DNA from: Acidobacteriota bacterium
Lineage (GTDB): Bacteria; Acidobacteriota; Terriglobia; Acidiferrales; UBA7541
Assembly (NCBI GenBank): GCA_016201285.1
Contig: JACQDE010000077.1
Coordinates: 1 to 36,907 of the forward strand
Direction: 5' to 3'
DNA length: 36,907 nucleotides
Within the stretch, counting starts at the first letter, position 1; every line of letters begins with the position of its first letter. Position numbers and translations under genes: made by a program. Below the pieces are notes generated by a model, which saw nothing but the letters and a program-made list of their open reading frames with translations, searched no databases and was not told the DNA's origin. Positions 1-7,320 of the stretch are shown here, in pieces.

Positions 1-3
1 GAC

Positions 4-41
4 GCTCGCTCCGCGAGCTTGGAAATCGCTTCGCGATTTCC
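4..41. repeat. Two tandem small hairpins at the window edge
   Basis: Two perfect inverted repeats follow one another: GCTCGC/GCGAGC (4-9 with 13-18) and GGAAATCGC/GCGATTTCC (21-29 with 33-41), each with a 3-nt loop. No coding frame is convincing here. They look like part of a palindromic intergenic repeat that continues out of the window. Confidence 0.5.
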
Positions 42-155
42 ACTTTCCCACAGCCACGGCGACGGCCGCCCATCTTCGGTTACATTTCAAATGGCGCGAC
101 GATCTGCCCTACGGTTACATTCTTAGATGGCTTGACAGGGGCGAAGCGGTGCAGC

Positions 156-209
156 GGCGGGTTTACCCCGCCGCGCAGAAGAATGCGGCGACGCAAAGTC
201 GCCGCTACG
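156..209. repeat. GCGGCGG-type palindromic intergenic repeat upstream of trpD
   Basis: The stretch starts with GCAGCGGCGGG, contains a GCGGCGGGG/CCCCGCCGC hairpin, and ends with CGCCGCTACGG five bases before the trpD start codon. The same ends (GTAGCGGCGG...CCGCCGCTAC) recur near 24.9, 25.6 and 34.2 kb, so it belongs to a dispersed family. Confidence 0.55.
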
Positions 210-213
210 GACA

Positions 214-1257
214 ATGCTTCTCGAAGCGCTGCAAAAAGTCGTAGCCGGAGAAGACCTCGCCCGCGGCGATGCCGAAGCGGCGATGACGCAGATCCTCGCC
301 GGGCGCGTCAGCGACGTGCAGATCGCTGGGTTCCTGACAGCGCTGCGCGTGAAGGGCGAAACCGTGGACGAACTCGTCGGTTTCGCCACGGTCATGCGCC
401 GTCACGCAACGCCGATTTTTGCGGACAGCATGCGGCGCCCGGCCATGCTCGTGGACACCTGCGGCACTGGCGGCGACGCGCGCGGCACGTTCAACGTCTC
501 GACGACTACGGCATTCGTGGTGGCCGGCGCGGGCGTGCACGTGGCCAAGCACGGCAACCGCTCGATCAGCTCGCAGTGCGGCTCCGCCGACGTGCTCGAA
601 GCGCTCGGTGTGAATTTGTCGCTGCCGCCCGAGCGCGTCGGCGAGGCCATCGATCAGGTCGGCATCGGCTTTCTCTTCGCGCCCTCGCTGCATACTGCCA
701 TGAAACACGCCATGAAGGCGCGCAGCGAACTCCGCTTGCGCACCGTCTTCAACCTGCTCGGCCCGCTGACGAATCCCGCGGGCGCCTCGGCGCAGGTGCT
801 GGGCGTCTATGACGCGGCCCTGATCGAGCTGATGGCGCGCGCGCTGGCCGAGTTGGGCAGCGAGCGCGCATTCGTGGTTCACGGCGCCGACGGGCTGGAT
901 GAGATTTCGTTGAGCGGCGAAACACAAGTGGCGGAACTGCGCGACGGCGAAGTAACCAGCTACACGATCGTGCCGGAGGATTTCGGCCTGCGCCGTGCGC
1001 CTCTCGATGCCATTGCCGGCGGCGACGCAAAAACCAACGCTAAACTTCTCCGCCGCGTGCTGAAGGGCGAACTCTCTCCGTACCGCGAAATCGTACAGGC
1101 CAACGCCGCTGCCGCACTCGTTGCCGCCGCCCGCGCGACGGATTTCCTCGACGGCGTGCGCCTCGCCGCGCGGTCCATTGATTCCGGCGCCGCACTCGCC
1201 AAGCTCGACGCACTCATCGCCTTCACACAAGAACCGAAAATAGAAAATAGAAAATAG
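214..1257 (+). CDS. trpD: Anthranilate phosphoribosyltransferase
   Basis: Transfers the phosphoribosyl group of PRPP to anthranilate, the second step of tryptophan synthesis, in the cytoplasm. The protein (347 aa, normal for the family) shows the glycine-rich PRPP loop DTCGTGGD at about residues 81-88, then the FNVST and KHGNRSISS motifs typical of TrpD. The ATG was chosen because the protein aligns with the family from its first residues (LLEALQKVVAGEDL). No good Shine-Dalgarno sequence precedes it; a palindromic repeat ends five bases upstream. The last six residues (KIENRK) and the TAG stop are encoded by a GAAAATA heptamer array, so the native C-terminus may have been altered by the repeat. 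It stands apart from trpE and trpG, which lie 3 kb away on the other strand. Confidence 0.97.
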   Translation: MLLEALQKVVAGEDLARGDAEAAMTQILAGRVSDVQIAGFLTALRVKGETVDELVGFATVMRRHATPIFADSMRRPAMLVDTCGTGGDARGTFNVSTTTAFVVAGAGVHVAKHGNRSISSQCGSADVLEALGVNLSLPPERVGEAIDQVGIGFLFAPSLHTAMKHAMKARSELRLRTVFNLLGPLTNPAGASAQVLGVYDAALIELMARALAELGSERAFVVHGADGLDEISLSGETQVAELRDGEVTSYTIVPEDFGLRRAPLDAIAGGDAKTNAKLLRRVLKGELSPYREIVQANAAAALVAAARATDFLDGVRLAARSIDSGAALAKLDALIAFTQEPKIENRK

Positions 1258-1337
1258 AAAAGCGGGGAACCCTACTACCGGTGCGAAAAGTTTTGGCCGT
1301 CGGTCTTCCTATTTTCTATTTTCCCTTTTCTATTTTC
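1236..1337. repeat. Inverted pair of GAAAATA heptamer arrays between convergent genes
   Basis: Three exact GAAAATA units plus a partial one (1236-1261) are followed, after about 48 bp, by four units of the reverse complement (TATTTTC, TATTTTC, CCTTTTC, TATTTTC; 1310-1337). The pair can fold into a long A/T-rich stem. It lies exactly between trpD and the convergent ABC permease gene, so it could act as a two-way terminator. The left arm runs into the trpD coding end. Confidence 0.75.
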
Positions 1338-1343
1338 GTTTTG

Positions 1344-2099
1344 TTATTCCTGTTCTTGCAGGAAGCGAACGGCGATGACGAACGAAACCACGCAGAACGC
1401 GGCGAAAGCGGCAGCTTCGATGGCCACGGTGCGCGGATTGCCGAAGCCAATGGTGAGGTAGCGCATCAGGTCCACGTGCCAGGTGACGGGATTCGCCAGC
1501 GCGGCGCCGCGGAACCACGTGGGAAGCGGCTCCAGCGGATAAAACATTGAGCTAGCAAACAGAAATACAAAATAGAAGACGGACGTGACACTGTTGAAGA
1601 CGTCGTTGCGGCGCGTCCACAGCGCAAAGATGGCATAGAAGAAAAACCAGCCCGCGGTGCCGCCGGCCACGGCGAGTAACAGCAGCGGCAGCAGGTCCGC
1701 GCGCACGCGAATGCCGAGCACCAGCGATCCCAGGCCGAGCGTGACGGCCGTTTGCAGCAGCGCGATGAACACGGTGAACAGCACCTTGCCCAGCAAGTAC
1801 TCGGCGCGGCTGAGCGGGTAGGTGAGCATCTCGTAGAAGATGCCGTTGTCGCGGTCGAGGAAGAACGACCACGAGGTGTTCGAGGCGATGCCGAAGCTGG
1901 CCATGCCCAGCACGCCAGCCAGGAAAAACGAGTTGTAGTCCACGCCCGCGAGTGGAAACTGCGTGCCTACCATGTAGTTCATCATTACGCCGAAGACCAG
2001 CAGGTAGCCGAGCGGGTAGAACAGGTCCCAGAAAATAAACGTCAGGTTCGTGACACGGATTTTGCCTTCGCGGTACAGCATTGCGGAAATGGCAGTCAT
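1344..2099 (-). CDS. ABC-2 type transporter permease
   Basis: Membrane component of an ABC exporter (251 aa). It has about six hydrophobic segments, including TFIFWDLFYPLGYLLVFGVM near the start, LLPLLLLAVAGGTAGWFFFY in the middle, and a last segment (AAAFAAFCVVSFVIAVRFL) close to the C-terminus. This layout fits ABC2_membrane proteins of the DrrB/NodJ kind. The ATG at 2099 was preferred to the upstream in-frame starts because GGGAG lies seven bases before it. The ATP-binding partner is encoded just upstream on the same strand, 85 bp away. The substrate cannot be read from the sequence; related pairs export drugs, polysaccharides or lipids. Confidence 0.9.
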   Translation of the reverse strand: MTAISAMLYREGKIRVTNLTFIFWDLFYPLGYLLVFGVMMNYMVGTQFPLAGVDYNSFFLAGVLGMASFGIASNTSWSFFLDRDNGIFYEMLTYPLSRAEYLLGKVLFTVFIALLQTAVTLGLGSLVLGIRVRADLLPLLLLAVAGGTAGWFFFYAIFALWTRRNDVFNSVTSVFYFVFLFASSMFYPLEPLPTWFRGAALANPVTWHVDLMRYLTIGFGNPRTVAIEAAAFAAFCVVSFVIAVRFLQEQE

Positions 2100-2184
2100 G
2101 ATTTGCTCCCGTAGGGGCGGTCCTGCGTGTCCGCCCTGAACGTTTCCGGTGAAGATAGGGGCGCACACGCCGCGGCGGGCACCC

Positions 2185-3120
2185 TTACTTCATCAGCTCC
2201 ACAAAAATATCTTCCAGGCTGGCGCCGCTGACTTCGACGCGCAGCACGCGTTCGCGCGTGGCCAGCTCGGCGACGAGCGCCAGCACGCGCGCCTCGTCGG
2301 CCTTCACGCTGAACTCGACGGTGTTGCCGGTGACGCGCATCCGCCGCGGTGCGAGCGCCGCGAGGTGCTGCTCGATGGCGGCGGGCAGCTTTTCAAACGT
2401 GAGCGAGACGTCATAGACGCCCTCAGAGAGCAGCTTGAGCGCGTGCAGATCGCCGCGGGCCACCTGCTTGCCCTTGTTCATGATCAGGATGTCGTCGCAC
2501 AGCTCCTCGGCCTCGCTGAGGATCTGCGTGGTGAGAACGATCGTCCGGCCGCGCGCGGCCTCCTCGCGCAGATAGTTCATCACCGCGCGCTTCAAAATGG
2601 GGTCCATGCCCGTGGAGAATTCATCCATGAACACAATGGGCGTATTCACCATGAAAACCTTGGCGACCTGGACGCGCCGGCGAAAGCCGCCGCTCAGGTC
2701 CTGGACTTTGCGCGCGGCTTCTTCGCGCAGGTGGAAGAGGTCCATCACTTTTTCGGCGCGGCGGTTCGCTTCCGCTACAGGCACGGAGTGGAAGCGCGCA
2801 AAGGTGAGCAAATTATCAAGCGTGCTCAAAAAAAGTTCGGCGGCGGACTCCTGAATTACGACAGAGATGCGCCGGCGGACTTCGAGCGGCTGCGCAACAA
2901 CGTCGTAGCCCAGCACGCTGGCGCGGCCGCTGGTCGGGCGGATCAGCGTGTTTAGCACCTTGAGCGTGGTCGTCTTGCCCGCGCCGTTCGGGCCTAGCAG
3001 GCCGAAGATCTGCCCGCGCTTCACTTCGAAGCTCAACCCGTCCACGGCGCGCACCGGCGCGCGCCCGCGCGACTCGTACACCTTGACCAGATTTTCCACC
3101 TGCAACGCAAATCCGCTCAT
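2185..3120 (-). CDS. ABC transporter ATP-binding protein (DrrA-like)
   Basis: Cytoplasmic ATPase subunit (311 aa) of the exporter whose permease gene follows it. Visible motifs, in order: Walker A GPNGAGKTT (about residues 43-51), the Q-loop region VVIQESA, signature LSGGFRRRVQVAK, Walker B IVFMDEFSTGMDP, then a DrrA-type C-terminal domain ending SLEDIFVELMK. The H-loop position, normally His, reads Gln in VLTTQILSEAEEL; I have the impression this is a subfamily trait rather than damage. The start is the ATG beginning MSGFALQVENLVKVYESRG, which matches the usual N-terminus. The pair probably forms a two-gene operon. Confidence 0.93.
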   Translation of the reverse strand: MSGFALQVENLVKVYESRGRAPVRAVDGLSFEVKRGQIFGLLGPNGAGKTTTLKVLNTLIRPTSGRASVLGYDVVAQPLEVRRRISVVIQESAAELFLSTLDNLLTFARFHSVPVAEANRRAEKVMDLFHLREEAARKVQDLSGGFRRRVQVAKVFMVNTPIVFMDEFSTGMDPILKRAVMNYLREEAARGRTIVLTTQILSEAEELCDDILIMNKGKQVARGDLHALKLLSEGVYDVSLTFEKLPAAIEQHLAALAPRRMRVTGNTVEFSVKADEARVLALVAELATRERVLRVEVSGASLEDIFVELMK

Positions 3121-3264
3121 CTTGGAAAGACCCTTTCTTCATCCGGGGCGCTTCGCACATCCGGAAAAACGCAACCGAATGCGGCAAAGGAAACCTAAAT
3201 GTCGGCGCTTGTGAAATGCTCGGGTGCCGCGTTACGCGACAGCTTTTACAGGAGGGACGTTGTG

Positions 3265-3483
3265 ATGCGCATGATTCTTCTCTGCTCTCTTTTGCTGGGT
3301 GCACTATATCCCGCGACGGCGCAGGTGTCAATCGCGCCGGCGGCGCGCGCGGTGGTCGTCGTTTGTAGCCTGCCTCTTCAGAGGCGGGGATTAAAGCTAA
3401 CGTGCAATCCCGGTTCCCCGCGTCTGAAGACGCGGGCTACAATTGCAAGAAATTCAACAGGAGCGGCATGCCCGCGTTGGTGA
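3265..3483 (+). pseudogene. Probable remnant of a secreted-protein gene
   Basis: A strong ribosome binding site (AGGAGGG, 3250-3256) is followed at the right distance by ATG and a convincing signal peptide, MRMILLCSLLLGALYPATAQ. After about 35 codons the frame runs into a palindromic repeat (from 3364), and the rest of the 72 codons is repeat plus sequence antisense to the 3' end of trpG. This looks like the 5' end of an exported-protein gene whose body was lost or replaced by the repeat. A genuine very short secreted peptide is possible but less likely. Confidence 0.4.
3364..3441. repeat. TGTAGCCTGCC...CGCGGGCTACA palindromic repeat
   Basis: The element begins TGTAGCCTGCCTC and ends CGCGTCTGAAGACGCGGGCTACA-like, with a hairpin inside each half. 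A closely related copy in the opposite orientation sits at 8271-8351. Its right end reads, on the minus strand, TTGTAGCCCGCG, and this TAG is the stop codon of trpG. Confidence 0.7.
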
Positions 3484-4024
3484 GCACAGACTCCGGGTGG
3501 AACTGCACGCCTTCGACGAGCAGTTTTCGATGGCGAATTCCCATGATGAGGCCGCCTGCCCCGAGCGGAGCCGAGGGGTCGGAAGTTTCGGCGGAAATCT
3601 CCAATTCCTTCGGCAACGATTTTCTTTCGACAATCAGCGAATGGTAGCGCGTGGCGGTGAAGGGCTGCGGCAGGCCGCGAAAAATCGTTTTGCCGTCGTG
3701 ACGGATTTCGCTGGTCTTGCCGTGCATCAGGCGAGGCGCGCGGATTACGCGCCCGCCAAAGGCATGGCCGATGGCCTGGTGTCCCAGGCAGACGCCGAGG
3801 ATGGGAATTTTTCCGGCGAAGCGGCGGATGAGCGCGATGGTGATGCCGGCGTTCTGCGGAATGCCCGGACCGGGCGAGATGACGATGCGCTCGGGCGCGA
3901 GCGTTTCAATTTCGTCGAGCGTGATCTGATCGTTGCGGCGCACTTCAAGCGTCTGCCCCAACTGGCCGAGGTACTGCGCCAGGTTGTAGGTGAAGCTGTC
4001 GTAGTTGTCGAGAAGCAGAAGCAT
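3437..4024 (-). CDS. trpG: Anthranilate synthase component II (glutamine amidotransferase)
   Basis: Supplies ammonia from glutamine to TrpE for anthranilate formation. The 195-aa protein starts [20 protein letters not shown], the standard TrpG/PabA beginning. It has the nucleophile motif [15 protein letters not shown] near residues 78-92 and the C-terminal catalytic pair in FHPESVLT. It follows trpE on the same strand with a 50-bp gap. No Shine-Dalgarno sequence is visible; instead four 7-bp repeats end one base before the start codon. The stop codon comes from the end of a palindromic repeat. Because TrpG and PabA are alike, it may also serve folate synthesis, but its place beside trpE supports tryptophan. 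Confidence 0.96.
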   Translation of the reverse strand: MLLLLDNYDSFTYNLAQYLGQLGQTLEVRRNDQITLDEIETLAPERIVISPGPGIPQNAGITIALIRRFAGKIPILGVCLGHQAIGHAFGGRVIRAPRLMHGKTSEIRHDGKTIFRGLPQPFTATRYHSLIVERKSLPKELEISAETSDPSAPLGAGGLIMGIRHRKLLVEGVQFHPESVLTNAGMPLLLNFLQL

Positions 4025-4025
4025 G

Positions 4026-4053
4026 TTGTCAGGTGTCAGTCGTCAGCGTCCAG
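4026..4053. repeat. Heptamer array (xxGTCAG x4) between trpE and trpG
   Basis: Four consecutive 7-bp units all ending in CAG: TTGTCAG, GTGTCAG, TCGTCAG, CGTCCAG. The array is directly in front of the trpG start codon (minus strand). It is followed at 4055-4072 by a GCCCGCC/GGCGGGC hairpin whose flank, TGTAGCGCCCGCC, carries the trpE stop codon. Confidence 0.65.
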
Positions 4054-4074
4054 ATGCCCGCCTAAAGGCGGGCG

Positions 4075-5559
4075 CTACATCTTTCTTCTCTGTGCCGCGT
4101 CGAGCGCGGCGAGAAGCGCGCTCGCCTTATTCACCGTTTCCTGAAATTCGCGTTCGGGCACGGAGTCGGCGACGATGCCGCCGCCAGCTTGCACGCTGGC
4201 TACGCCGCCCTTCATCACCAGTGTGCGGATGGCGATGCAGGAATCGAGGTTCCCGGAAAAATCGAGATAAAGAATCGCGCCGGCGTAGATGCCACGGCGC
4301 GTGGGCTCGAGTTGGTCGATGATTTCCATCGCGCGCACTTTCGGTGCGCCGCTGACGGTACCCGCCGGAAAGCAGGCCATCAGCGCGTCGAAGCAGTCCA
4401 CGCCCGCGCGCAGTTTGCCCCGCAGGCGGGAGACAATGTGCATCACGTGGGAGTATCGCTCGACGAACATCATCTCGTCGACGTGCACGCTGCCGTACTC
4501 GCACACGCGCCCCAGGTCGTTGCGGCCGAGGTCCACCAGCATGACGTGTTCGGCGCGCTCCTTGGGGTCGGCGCGGAGCTCGGCTTCGAGGCGGCGGTCT
4601 TCGGCGTCATCGCGGCCGCGCGGGCGCGTGCCGGCAATCGGCCGGTAGAATGCCTCGCGGCCCTGCACTTTCACCAGCATCTCCGGCGAACTGCCGACCA
4701 CGGCCACGTCGCCGAGGCGGAGGAAATACATGTACGGCGAGGGATTCACCACGCGCAGCGCACGATAGATTTCAAACGGGTCCGTCTTCACCCACGCAGA
4801 AAAGCGCTGGCTGAGCACGACCTGGAAAATATCGCCAGCGCGAATGTGTTGCTTGGCTTTGCGCACGGCAGCAAGATACGCGGGCTTTTTGAAATTCGAC
4901 GTGACGCGCAGTGCCTCGCCACTTTTTCTGCGCCGCTGAGGCGCCAGCGGCTGTTTGAGCGCGCGGCGCGTGTTTTCGATTTCGCGCGCGGCGGCATCGT
5001 ATTTCGAGCGAAGGCTGCCGGGGCCGTCGGTGAAAACGTTGCGCACAATCCAGACGCGGTGCTGCACGTGGTCGAAGGCCACCAGGCCCAGGTAGAACAT
5101 CAGCACCGTGTCATCGAGATGGCGGTCGTCACGCGCGGTTTCCGGGATGCGCTCGGCGAGGCGCACCATGCCATAGCCGAAGTAGCCGATCGCGCCGCCG
5201 ACCAGCGGCGGCAGCCCTCCCGATGCCTCGGGACGCACCGGTTTGTAGCGGCCAATGCGGTGGCGCAGAAAATCAATCGGGTTGACGTCGTTCCACCGGA
5301 GATGGCTGCGGCCTTCCACCTCGCAGGTCATGCCGCGCGCGCGGAACACCTCCACCGGGTCGGCACCAAGAAAGGTGTAGCGGGCGACGTGCTCGCCGCC
5401 TTCCACGCTTTCGAGCAGAAACGAATACTTCGCGCCGTGCGCCAGCCGCAGATAGGCGGCGACCGGCGTGAGCAGGTCGGCAGTGATCGTGTCGTACACC
5501 GGCACGAGGTTGCCCTCGCGGGCAAGCCGGCAAAACGTTTTGAAGTCTGGTTGAATCAT
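4075..5559 (-). CDS. trpE: Anthranilate synthase component I
   Basis: Converts chorismate and ammonia to anthranilate, the committed step of tryptophan synthesis (494 aa, a typical length). The N-terminal domain has LLES at residues 48-51, part of the tryptophan-binding pocket of TrpE, so feedback inhibition by tryptophan is likely. The C-terminal chorismate-binding domain shows PIAGTRPRG, MLVDLGRNDLGRV, FPAGTVSGAPKVRAMEII and QAGGGIVADSVPE. The start is ATG at 5559, where homology begins; the open frame extends upstream without family similarity. No Shine-Dalgarno sequence is seen because a G-rich 7-bp repeat array abuts the start. The stop TAG is part of a small palindromic repeat. It lies between aroDE and trpG. 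Confidence 0.97.
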   Translation of the reverse strand: MIQPDFKTFCRLAREGNLVPVYDTITADLLTPVAAYLRLAHGAKYSFLLESVEGGEHVARYTFLGADPVEVFRARGMTCEVEGRSHLRWNDVNPIDFLRHRIGRYKPVRPEASGGLPPLVGGAIGYFGYGMVRLAERIPETARDDRHLDDTVLMFYLGLVAFDHVQHRVWIVRNVFTDGPGSLRSKYDAAAREIENTRRALKQPLAPQRRRKSGEALRVTSNFKKPAYLAAVRKAKQHIRAGDIFQVVLSQRFSAWVKTDPFEIYRALRVVNPSPYMYFLRLGDVAVVGSSPEMLVKVQGREAFYRPIAGTRPRGRDDAEDRRLEAELRADPKERAEHVMLVDLGRNDLGRVCEYGSVHVDEMMFVERYSHVMHIVSRLRGKLRAGVDCFDALMACFPAGTVSGAPKVRAMEIIDQLEPTRRGIYAGAILYLDFSGNLDSCIAIRTLVMKGGVASVQAGGGIVADSVPEREFQETVNKASALLAALDAAQRRKM

Positions 5560-5596
5560 GAGGCAGGGGTCAGGGGCTGGGGACGAGGGGCCAGGG
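5559..5596. repeat. G-rich heptamer array upstream of trpE
   Basis: Successive 7-bp units TGAGGCA, GGGGTCA, GGGGCTG, GGGACGA, GGGGCCA, then GGG. The array touches the trpE start codon. It is unrelated in sequence to the other heptamer arrays in the window but has the same period. Confidence 0.6.
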
Positions 5597-5660
5597 AAAA
5601 CACCAGCGTACCATTGCGTGTTTGCCTTGTCCGCCACTTCCTCTACGTCCTTGACCTCCT

Positions 5661-7175
5661 CTATTTCCTTTCCTCTTCGCGCAGCGCATTCAGCACTGCT
5701 TTCCGCATGAGCGCGACGGGCGCGCGGCGGCCGGTCCAGATATCGAACTGCGCGGTGCCCTGCGCGATGAACATTTCCACGCCGGAAACAGTTTCGATGC
5801 CGCGGCGCTCGGCAAGTTTCAACAATTTCGTTTTCATCGGGCGGTAGATGGTGTCGAACACCAGGCGGCAATTCAGTTCGTTCGCGGCGAGGGGCGCTTC
5901 GTTTGCGCGCGGGTGCATGCCCACGGGCGTGGCGTTGACAATGGCGTCGAAGAATTCCTTGCGGATGCGCGTGTGCGAAACGGCTTCGCCCTGCACGGCC
6001 CGTGCGAGTTTTTCGGCCTGGCTCATGCGCCGCGCGCTGACGCAAACGATGGCGCCGGCCTGCGCGAGCGCGAAAGCCACCGCGCGCGCCACGCCGCCAG
6101 CGCCGAAGAGGAGCACGCGGCTGCCCCGCAAGTCCGCCAGGGCGGATTCGAGCGCGCGCAACACACCGACGTAATCCGTATTGCAACCGTAGAGTTTTCC
6201 CTCGCCGCGCACGACCACCGTATTCACCGCGCCGATGGCCGCAGCGAGAGGGTCGCAATCGTCGAGATGCCGCAGGATTTCTTCCTTGTGCGGCAGCGTG
6301 ACGCTGAAGCCGGCGATGCCCAGCGGCTTGATGGCGCCGAGAAAATCTTTCAGGTCGCGCACCAGAAACGGCAGATAGACAGCATTGATCTTTTTCTGCT
6401 GGAACGCGAGATTGTGCATCAGCGGGGAGAGCGAGTGGCTCACGGGGTCGCCGATAACACCGTAGACGCGCGTTTTGCGGTTGAGCTTGTCCGCACGATA
6501 AAGGTTTTTCATTTCGTCGAGCGTGAGCTGTCCTGGCGCGGTCTTCTCGCCGGCGGCGGCGTAGGCCAGCGCGCTGCCTTCGCGCAGCGCGAGCACCCGC
6601 GCCGGCAGCCCGATTTCGCCCATGGGCACGGCGATGACGTTGCGCTTCCCTTTGGCCAGCGCCAGCACGCGTAGGCTGTCGGCGATGGAATTGCACTGCG
6701 TGGCGATTTTTATTGCTTCAGGAGCGAAGCGCCTAACACGCTGAAAAATAGGCCAAATCTCTTTCGGTGTAGCTTTGAAATTGTGGAAAGAAGCCAAGAT
6801 TTGCACGCAATGCAGATAGTGCTGGTTCCAGTACGGCGCCCCAAGAAACTCCAGTGTTTCCAGTTCCACATCGCACCAAGACGCACCTGTGAGGGTAGAG
6901 CTATAAAGTTCGATGGTCTGATGAAAAATGTCTTGCGAGTATCGACCGCCAGCCGCTCGTCTGCGGCAAGTTGTGATTACCGTTGCGCGAGGTCTTTCAT
7001 CGGTGGGCCAAAGCAAGAAGTCATCTTCTTCATCCTCATTCTTAAGCCAATCGAGGCGGAGCTCGACAGTCTTGGTAATCCTCGCAGCTTTGCGGAAGCA
7101 AGCTTTCATTTCCCGGGCCGTGGGTGCAGCGACGACGGCACAGATGCGGTCTTTGCCAAAGAGGGGTTTGCTCAT
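5661..7175 (-). CDS. aroDE: Fused 3-dehydroquinate dehydratase (type I) / shikimate dehydrogenase
   Basis: A single 504-aa protein for two consecutive shikimate-pathway steps: 3-dehydroquinate to dehydroshikimate to shikimate. Residues about 8-215 are a type I dehydroquinase with the Schiff-base lysine K156 (in IKIATQ) and the catalytic histidine H131 (in ASFHNFKATP). Residues about 237-500 are a shikimate dehydrogenase with SHSLSP (246-251), the catalytic lysine K297 in TLPHK, D334 in CNTD, and the NADP-binding GAGGVARA (358-365). The loop that in many type I enzymes reads R-x3-E-G-G reads RRRAAGG here, so the usual glutamate appears to be alanine. The start MSKPLFGKD was chosen where homology begins. 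Downstream trpE and trpG suggest a shared transcript leading to tryptophan. The fusion order is that of plants and several bacterial groups. Confidence 0.95.
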   Translation of the reverse strand: MSKPLFGKDRICAVVAAPTAREMKACFRKAARITKTVELRLDWLKNEDEEDDFLLWPTDERPRATVITTCRRRAAGGRYSQDIFHQTIELYSSTLTGASWCDVELETLEFLGAPYWNQHYLHCVQILASFHNFKATPKEIWPIFQRVRRFAPEAIKIATQCNSIADSLRVLALAKGKRNVIAVPMGEIGLPARVLALREGSALAYAAAGEKTAPGQLTLDEMKNLYRADKLNRKTRVYGVIGDPVSHSLSPLMHNLAFQQKKINAVYLPFLVRDLKDFLGAIKPLGIAGFSVTLPHKEEILRHLDDCDPLAAAIGAVNTVVVRGEGKLYGCNTDYVGVLRALESALADLRGSRVLLFGAGGVARAVAFALAQAGAIVCVSARRMSQAEKLARAVQGEAVSHTRIRKEFFDAIVNATPVGMHPRANEAPLAANELNCRLVFDTIYRPMKTKLLKLAERRGIETVSGVEMFIAQGTAQFDIWTGRRAPVALMRKAVLNALREEERK

Positions 7176-7252
7176 GGGCGGCGGCTCAAACGGCCGAAAC
7201 GTTCGCTTGTACCATGCGGTATCCAATGTGTAAAGCGGGGCGGGAGAGTGGC

Positions 7253-7281
7253 TTGACGCGTGCCGGGGCGTTTGGTACGGT
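7253..7281 (+). promoter_or_regulatory. Possible sigma-70 promoter of the secreted FlgT-like protein
   Basis: TTGACG (7253-7258) and TACGGT (7276-7281) are 17 bp apart, about 40 bp upstream of the start codon. The -35 box is good and the -10 box is weak (3 of 6). Confidence 0.35.
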
Positions 7282-7320
7282 CGCGCGAGGGAAAGACTTG
7301 TCTCGAAGGTGGAGGAATCT

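Noticed and set aside
205..1230. 341-codon minus-strand frame opposite trpD
   Set aside because: High GC opens the antisense frames; composition is His/Arg/Ala-rich and no domain is seen, while trpD is certain.
1236..1337. Heptamer arrays considered as a CRISPR
   Set aside because: Units are 7 bp without spacers and no cas genes are near.
4189..5847. 552-codon plus-strand frame opposite trpE
   Set aside because: Shadow of trpE; low-complexity His/Arg/Ala-rich translation with no family similarity.
5560..6696. Upstream extension of the trpE frame
   Set aside because: It is the antiphase reading of aroDE and has no TrpE-like sequence; the ATG at 5559 starts the family similarity.
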